Origin: JANMQK01 sp031370485
GTDB lineage: Bacteria; Acidobacteriota; Polarisedimenticolia; Gp22-AA2
NCBI GenBank assembly: GCA_031370485.1
Contig: JANMQK010000124.1
Location: forward strand, 1-8,843
Direction: 5' to 3'
DNA: 8,843 bases
Positions 5,906-8,843 of the stretch are shown here, piece by piece. The translations under genes and the position numbers were made by a program. The stretch's first letter is position 1. Each line of letters starts with the position of its first letter. The notes beneath the pieces are model-generated. The model made no database searches, was not told the origin of the DNA, and saw nothing but the letters and a program-made list of their open reading frames with translations.

Positions 5906-7324
5906 TCAGGACGGTCCGGGGGCCGCATCGACCGGGCGGACGGTGACCGTCCCGATCCGCGAGAGGGGCTCCCGGAGGGAGGCCGCGGGTCCGACCACGA
6001 CGATCGCCACGTCGTCCGCCGGCAGTCGCGCCGAGGCCTTGCGCACGGCATCCGCGGCGACGTCCCGGATGCGCTTCTGGTACTGGCCCAGGTAGTCGGC
6101 CGGGAGCCCGTAGAACTCAACCTCGACGATCCGCGCCGCGAGGTCGTCCGGGCTCTCGATCTGCAGCGGGAACTGCCCGGACAGGAAGCCGCGCGCGCGG
6201 TCGAGGTCGGCGGCCGGCGCCGGCCCGCCGCGCAACCGCTTGATCTGGTCGAGCGACACCGTGAGGGTCTCGACGACGCTGGCGTTCTTCGAGAAGGTTT
6301 CGACCTCGAAGCTGCCGGCGGAGCGGCGCGCCGTCAGCGTGCTGCCGATCCCGTAGGTGAGGCCTCGTTTCACACGAACCTCGTCGACCAGCCAGGAGGT
6401 GAAGCCCCGTCCCAGTATGGCGTTCGCCACCTGGAGCGGAAAGTAGTCCGGGTCGCCGCGGCGCGCGGCGAGGCTGCCGAAGCGTATCTGGCTCTGAGTC
6501 GCGTCCGGCTTGTCGAGCAGGAGGATTTTCCGTCCCTTCGGCGCGAGGGGTTCGGCGAATTTCGACTCGGCGACCGTCCGCTTCTTCCAGTCCGAGAAGT
6601 AGTGATCCACCCGCTGCACGACCCGGCCCGCGTCCACGTCACCGACGATCGCCAGGATCGCGTTGTTCGGCGCGTACCAGGCCGCGTGGAACGCCGCCAC
6701 GTCGCTCCGGGCCAGCCGGGCGACCGATTCCCTGGACCCTTCGGTGGGACGGCCGTAGGGGTGCGTCCCGTAAAGCCACGCGGCGAACGCCCGGTCCGCC
6801 ACGCTCGCGGGATCGTCGAGCTCCGCGAGAAGATCGGCGGCCGCCAGATCCCTTTGCTTCACGAATTCCTCGTCCGTGAAGACGGGGTTCAGCGCCATGT
6901 CGGCCAGCAGATTGAGCCCGACCTCGAAATCGCGGGCGGCGAATTCGCCGGTGATGGCGGTCGCCTCGACACCGGCCTCGGCCTCTAGCCGTCCCCCGAC
7001 GAACTCCACCTCCTCGGCGAACTGCCGGGGCGGGCGGGTGCGGGTCCCCCGCTTGAGAAGGCGGGCGGTCAGGGAGGCCGTCCCCCCCTTGCCCTCCGGC
7101 TCGGACATGGCGCCCGCTTTCACGAGCAGCCGGAACTCGACCAGCGGGATCGACCGGCGTTCGACAACCAGAAGGGTGAGCCCGTTCTTGAGCACCGACC
7201 GGGCGGGGGACGGAACGCGGAACCCGCCCTCCTGGGGCCGGGGTGCCGAAACCGCGAACCCTCCCGGCAGGACGCCCGCCAGGGCCAGGAGGAGCGCCAC
7301 CGCCGCCACGCGCGGCCGGGTCAT
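5906..7324 (-). CDS. M16B peptidase-like subunit, zinc site lost, R/Y pair kept
   Basis: This exported protein of 472 residues has a signal peptide (about 1-27, hydrophobic AVALLLALAGVLPGG, likely cut after AVSA) followed by two M16-type domains. Where active members have HxxEH in the frame G.xGLAHxxEHMLFKGT, this one reads GKGGTASLTARLLKRGT (78-94). Both His and the Glu are therefore replaced (S84, A87, R88) and it cannot bind the catalytic zinc in the usual way. The C-terminal half keeps the substrate-binding R/Y pair in EVRVKRGLTYG (R317, Y324). The common SRL just before it is SWL here. WYAPNNAILAIVGDVD (216-231) is the conserved end of the first half. Its ATG overlaps the stop of the upstream zinc-bearing partner (ATGA), with GGAGGT 6 bases before the start (plus-strand 7331-7336). 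It most likely works as the non-catalytic half of a periplasmic heteromeric protease. The substrate is unknown. Confidence 0.94.
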   Translation of the reverse strand: MTRPRVAAVALLLALAGVLPGGFAVSAPRPQEGGFRVPSPARSVLKNGLTLLVVERRSIPLVEFRLLVKAGAMSEPEGKGGTASLTARLLKRGTRTRPPRQFAEEVEFVGGRLEAEAGVEATAITGEFAARDFEVGLNLLADMALNPVFTDEEFVKQRDLAAADLLAELDDPASVADRAFAAWLYGTHPYGRPTEGSRESVARLARSDVAAFHAAWYAPNNAILAIVGDVDAGRVVQRVDHYFSDWKKRTVAESKFAEPLAPKGRKILLLDKPDATQSQIRFGSLAARRGDPDYFPLQVANAILGRGFTSWLVDEVRVKRGLTYGIGSTLTARRSAGSFEVETFSKNASVVETLTVSLDQIKRLRGGPAPAADLDRARGFLSGQFPLQIESPDDLAARIVEVEFYGLPADYLGQYQKRIRDVAADAVRKASARLPADDVAIVVVGPAASLREPLSRIGTVTVRPVDAAPGPS

Positions 7325-8679
7325 GGCGAGACCTCCGGCTCCTGGGTGGGCACGAGCGTGACCACCGAGCGGTTGTCCGCCACGAAATAGCGGGCGGCGG
7401 CCCGCTTCACCTGCTCGACTCCGACACTCTCGTACTTCCCCACCGCCCCGAACAGCTTCGCGTAGCCGCCGAAATAGGCCTCGAATTCCGCCAGCTGCTC
7501 GGCCTTGCCCTGGGCGGTCTTGAGCCCCCGGATGAGGGAGACGGTCCTCACGTTCTTGGCCTTGCGCAGCTCGGATTCCCCCACCTCACCCCCCGCGAGC
7601 CCTTCGATTTCCGCCAGGAGGGCGGCCTCGAGTCGATCGGCCGCGACACCCGGCTTCGCCTCGGCGGAAACGACGAACAGGGACGGATCGATCCGCCACG
7701 CGTTGTCGACCGAGACGTAGGTTGCCAGACCCTTGTCGTACACGAGCGATCGGACGAGGCGCGACGAGTCCCCCTCCCCGAGCATCACTTGAAGGAGGTC
7801 GAGCGCGAACAGGTCGTAGCCATCGGACCCCGGAACGTGGTAGGCGACGGAGACCCGCGGCAGCTGCGCCGCCTTCTTGAGGAGCGCGCGTCTCTCGCCC
7901 CGCTGCGGCGGCTCGTCGCGCGTCACCATGGCGGCGGGCGGCTGTGCCCCGATCGGGCCGAACGCCTTCACCAAAAGATCGATCGTCCGGGCCGACTCGA
8001 AGTCGCCGACCATCACGATGGTCGCGTTGTTCGGCGCGTAGTGGGTCCGGAAGAACTCCCGCGCGTCCTCCAGCGTGATGGCATCGAGGTCGGCCATCCA
8101 GCCGACCACGGGCCAACCGTAGGGATGGGCCACGTACGCCGTCGCATTGAGAAGCTCGTCCATGGCCCCCGGCACCATGTTGTCGACCCGCAGGCGCCTT
8201 TCCTCCTTGACCACCTCGCGCTCGCTCGCGAGGCTCGTCTCGATGATTTGCAGCGCCGACATCCGGTCGGCCTCCATGTCGATCACCTGCTCGAGGGCTT
8301 CCGTCGGGAACGACTCGTAGTAGATCGTCATGTCCTCCGTGGTCCCGGCGTTGCTCGTCCCTCCGCGCGATTCGAGCTGCCGATCGAACTCCCCCGGACC
8401 GTACTTTTTGGCGCCGTTGAACATCATGTGCTCGAACAGGTGGGCGAGGCCGGTGCGCCCGGGACGCTCGTCGCGAGAGCCGACCCGGTACAGCGTGACG
8501 AAGGTGACGGATGGCACCGAGTGGTCCTCGAGGAAAAGCACCTTGAGACCGTTGTCGAGACGGTACGGCACCACGTTGAAGTGGATCTCCTGCGCCCGGG
8601 CCCGGGCCGGGGCAAGGAGGAGCAGGGCGAATGCCGTGAGCGCGAAGCCCATGCGGGCGGAACGACGGCTGAGGATCAT
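7321..8679 (-). CDS. M16B zinc metallopeptidase, catalytic subunit
   Basis: This exported protein of 452 residues belongs to the pitrilysin/mitochondrial-processing-peptidase family. The signal peptide spans about 1-29 (RRSARMGFALTAFALLLLAPARARA, cut before QEIHF). The inverted zinc motif HLFEH is at 80-84 in GLAHLFEHMMFNGAKKYG. The third zinc ligand is E160 in SEREVVKEERRL (152-163), with E153 seven residues before it, as in pitrilysin. HYAPNNATIVMVGDFE (213-228) closes the first half. The second half has GEGDSSRLVRSLVYDKGLATY (301-321), where the R/Y pair positions are V313 and T320, so the pair is missing. The ATG at 8679 has GGAGG 10 bases upstream (plus-strand 8690-8694); the in-frame ATG at 8652 lacks one and would shorten the signal-peptide n-region. 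It is the first gene of a two-gene operon with an extended -10 promoter about 30 bases upstream and is coupled to its partner by ATGA. Substrates of such exported pairs are largely unknown. Confidence 0.95.
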   Translation of the reverse strand: MILSRRSARMGFALTAFALLLLAPARARAQEIHFNVVPYRLDNGLKVLFLEDHSVPSVTFVTLYRVGSRDERPGRTGLAHLFEHMMFNGAKKYGPGEFDRQLESRGGTSNAGTTEDMTIYYESFPTEALEQVIDMEADRMSALQIIETSLASEREVVKEERRLRVDNMVPGAMDELLNATAYVAHPYGWPVVGWMADLDAITLEDAREFFRTHYAPNNATIVMVGDFESARTIDLLVKAFGPIGAQPPAAMVTRDEPPQRGERRALLKKAAQLPRVSVAYHVPGSDGYDLFALDLLQVMLGEGDSSRLVRSLVYDKGLATYVSVDNAWRIDPSLFVVSAEAKPGVAADRLEAALLAEIEGLAGGEVGESELRKAKNVRTVSLIRGLKTAQGKAEQLAEFEAYFGGYAKLFGAVGKYESVGVEQVKRAAARYFVADNRSVVTLVPTQEPEVSP

Positions 8680-8696
8680 CCGTGGCGGGCCTCCCA

Positions 8697-8735
8697 GGCG
8701 GCGCGGATTATACCAGCCTCGCGGACCGCGCCGGC
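8697..8735. repeat. Imperfect inverted repeat bracketing the protease-operon -10 box
   Basis: The left arm GGCGGCGCGG (8697-8706) and right arm CCGCGCCGGC (8726-8735) are complementary at 9 of 10 positions, with 19 bases between them that hold the extended -10 box. The layout is like the 3401-3425 site. Arms made only of G and C can arise by chance here, so confidence is modest. Confidence 0.35.
8707..8715 (-). promoter_or_regulatory. Extended -10 promoter (minus strand) of the M16 protease operon
   Basis: On the minus strand the sequence reads CTGG-TATAAT-CCGCG, a perfect -10 box (8707-8712) with the TGn extension. There is no clear -35. The predicted transcription start near 8700 gives a leader of about 20 bases that contains the GGAGG ribosome-binding site, which supports the ATG at 8679. 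Confidence 0.65.
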
Positions 8736-8793
8736 TGAAAGCGCCCCGGGCGCGGTGGGATCGCAGCGGCGCGCAGCCCGCCCGCGGAAGCAA

Positions 8794-8813
8794 CGGTTGC
8801 CGGCAGGCAACCG
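8794..8813. repeat. 8-bp inverted repeat over the -35 box of the outgoing promoter
   Basis: The arms CGGTTGCC (8794-8801) and GGCAACCG (8806-8813) are perfectly complementary, with GGCA between them. The site covers the -35 hexamer and half the spacer of the plus-strand promoter, a classical operator position. No T-run follows, so a terminator is unlikely. Confidence 0.5.
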
Positions 8814-8825
8814 GCTCGGTATACT
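8797..8825 (+). promoter_or_regulatory. Sigma-70-type promoter for a gene beyond the right edge
   Basis: The -35 TTGCCG (8797-8802) and the -10 TATACT (8820-8825) are exactly 17 bases apart. No start codon of its gene is visible in the 18 bases left, so the target lies outside the window. It is divergent from the protease operon. Confidence 0.6.
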
Positions 8826-8843
8826 CCGCGACGGCGCCTCGGG

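Noticed and set aside
5938..5952. Inverted repeat GGACGGT-G-ACCGTCC near the convergent gene ends
   Set aside because: The single-base centre leaves no workable loop without losing most of the stem, no T-run follows, and it encodes in-frame residues of the M16 subunit. Probably chance.
5879..6988. Plus-strand open frame of 369 codons across the second M16 gene
   Set aside because: It is antisense to a clear M16 protein, and its composition is typical of a shadow frame with no domain signature.
8680..8843. Possible small gene in the 164-base divergent region at the right edge
   Set aside because: No frame with a credible start and ribosome-binding site was found. The stretch is better explained by two divergent promoters and their inverted repeats.
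1..8843. Defence system, prophage, integron, CRISPR or secondary-metabolite cluster
   Set aside because: No nuclease/toxin, integrase, direct-repeat array or biosynthetic gene set was recognised. The genes are housekeeping or envelope functions.

Overview
The window is GC-rich bacterial chromosome, almost fully coding, with short intergenic gaps, GTG and TTG starts beside ATG, and gene ends that overlap by 1 to 32 bases. Two exported M16-type peptidase subunits and a CcmH-like membrane-anchored protein suggest a Gram-negative cell envelope. The gene mix would fit an Acidobacteriota-like or deltaproteobacterial-type genome, but no phylogenetic marker is present, so that placement is a guess. 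I see no tRNA, rRNA, CRISPR array, insertion sequence, phage gene or sign of recent transfer.

Left part (1-2822, + strand): a tightly coupled housekeeping operon. It holds the 3' end of xseB (exonuclease VII small subunit), ispA (farnesyl diphosphate synthase), tlyA (rRNA 2'-O-methyltransferase) and nadK (NAD kinase). Every junction overlaps. The order is the familiar xseA-xseB-ispA-(dxs)-tlyA-nadK arrangement, but dxs is absent between ispA and tlyA, and the operon stops at nadK with no recN after it.

Middle part (2823-5901): a small minus-strand gene converges on nadK. It encodes a one-membrane-span protein with a CcmH/NrfF-like periplasmic-type domain whose usual CxxC motif is replaced by a CxCGC...CxC cysteine cluster. 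Divergent from it, across a 127-base control region with an extended -10 box bracketed by a perfect inverted repeat, lie a YqeY/GatB-like gene and, 6 bases later, a 657-residue polytopic membrane protein of unknown function ending in TPR-like repeats.

Right part (5902-8843): a two-gene minus-strand operon encodes two exported M16 zinc-peptidase family proteins. The first carries the HxxEH zinc site but lacks the R/Y pair. The second has lost the zinc site and keeps the R/Y pair, so they look like obligate halves of one heteromeric protease. Upstream of them is a divergent intergenic region with two promoters: one for the protease operon and one pointing out of the window, whose -35 box lies inside an 8-bp inverted repeat.

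The most interesting items are the complementary peptidase pair, the cysteine-cluster CcmH-like protein, and a recurrent promoter design (GGTATA(A/C)T followed by CCGC, associated with GC-rich inverted repeats) at three places. I found no complete, clearly new multi-gene system and do not claim one.
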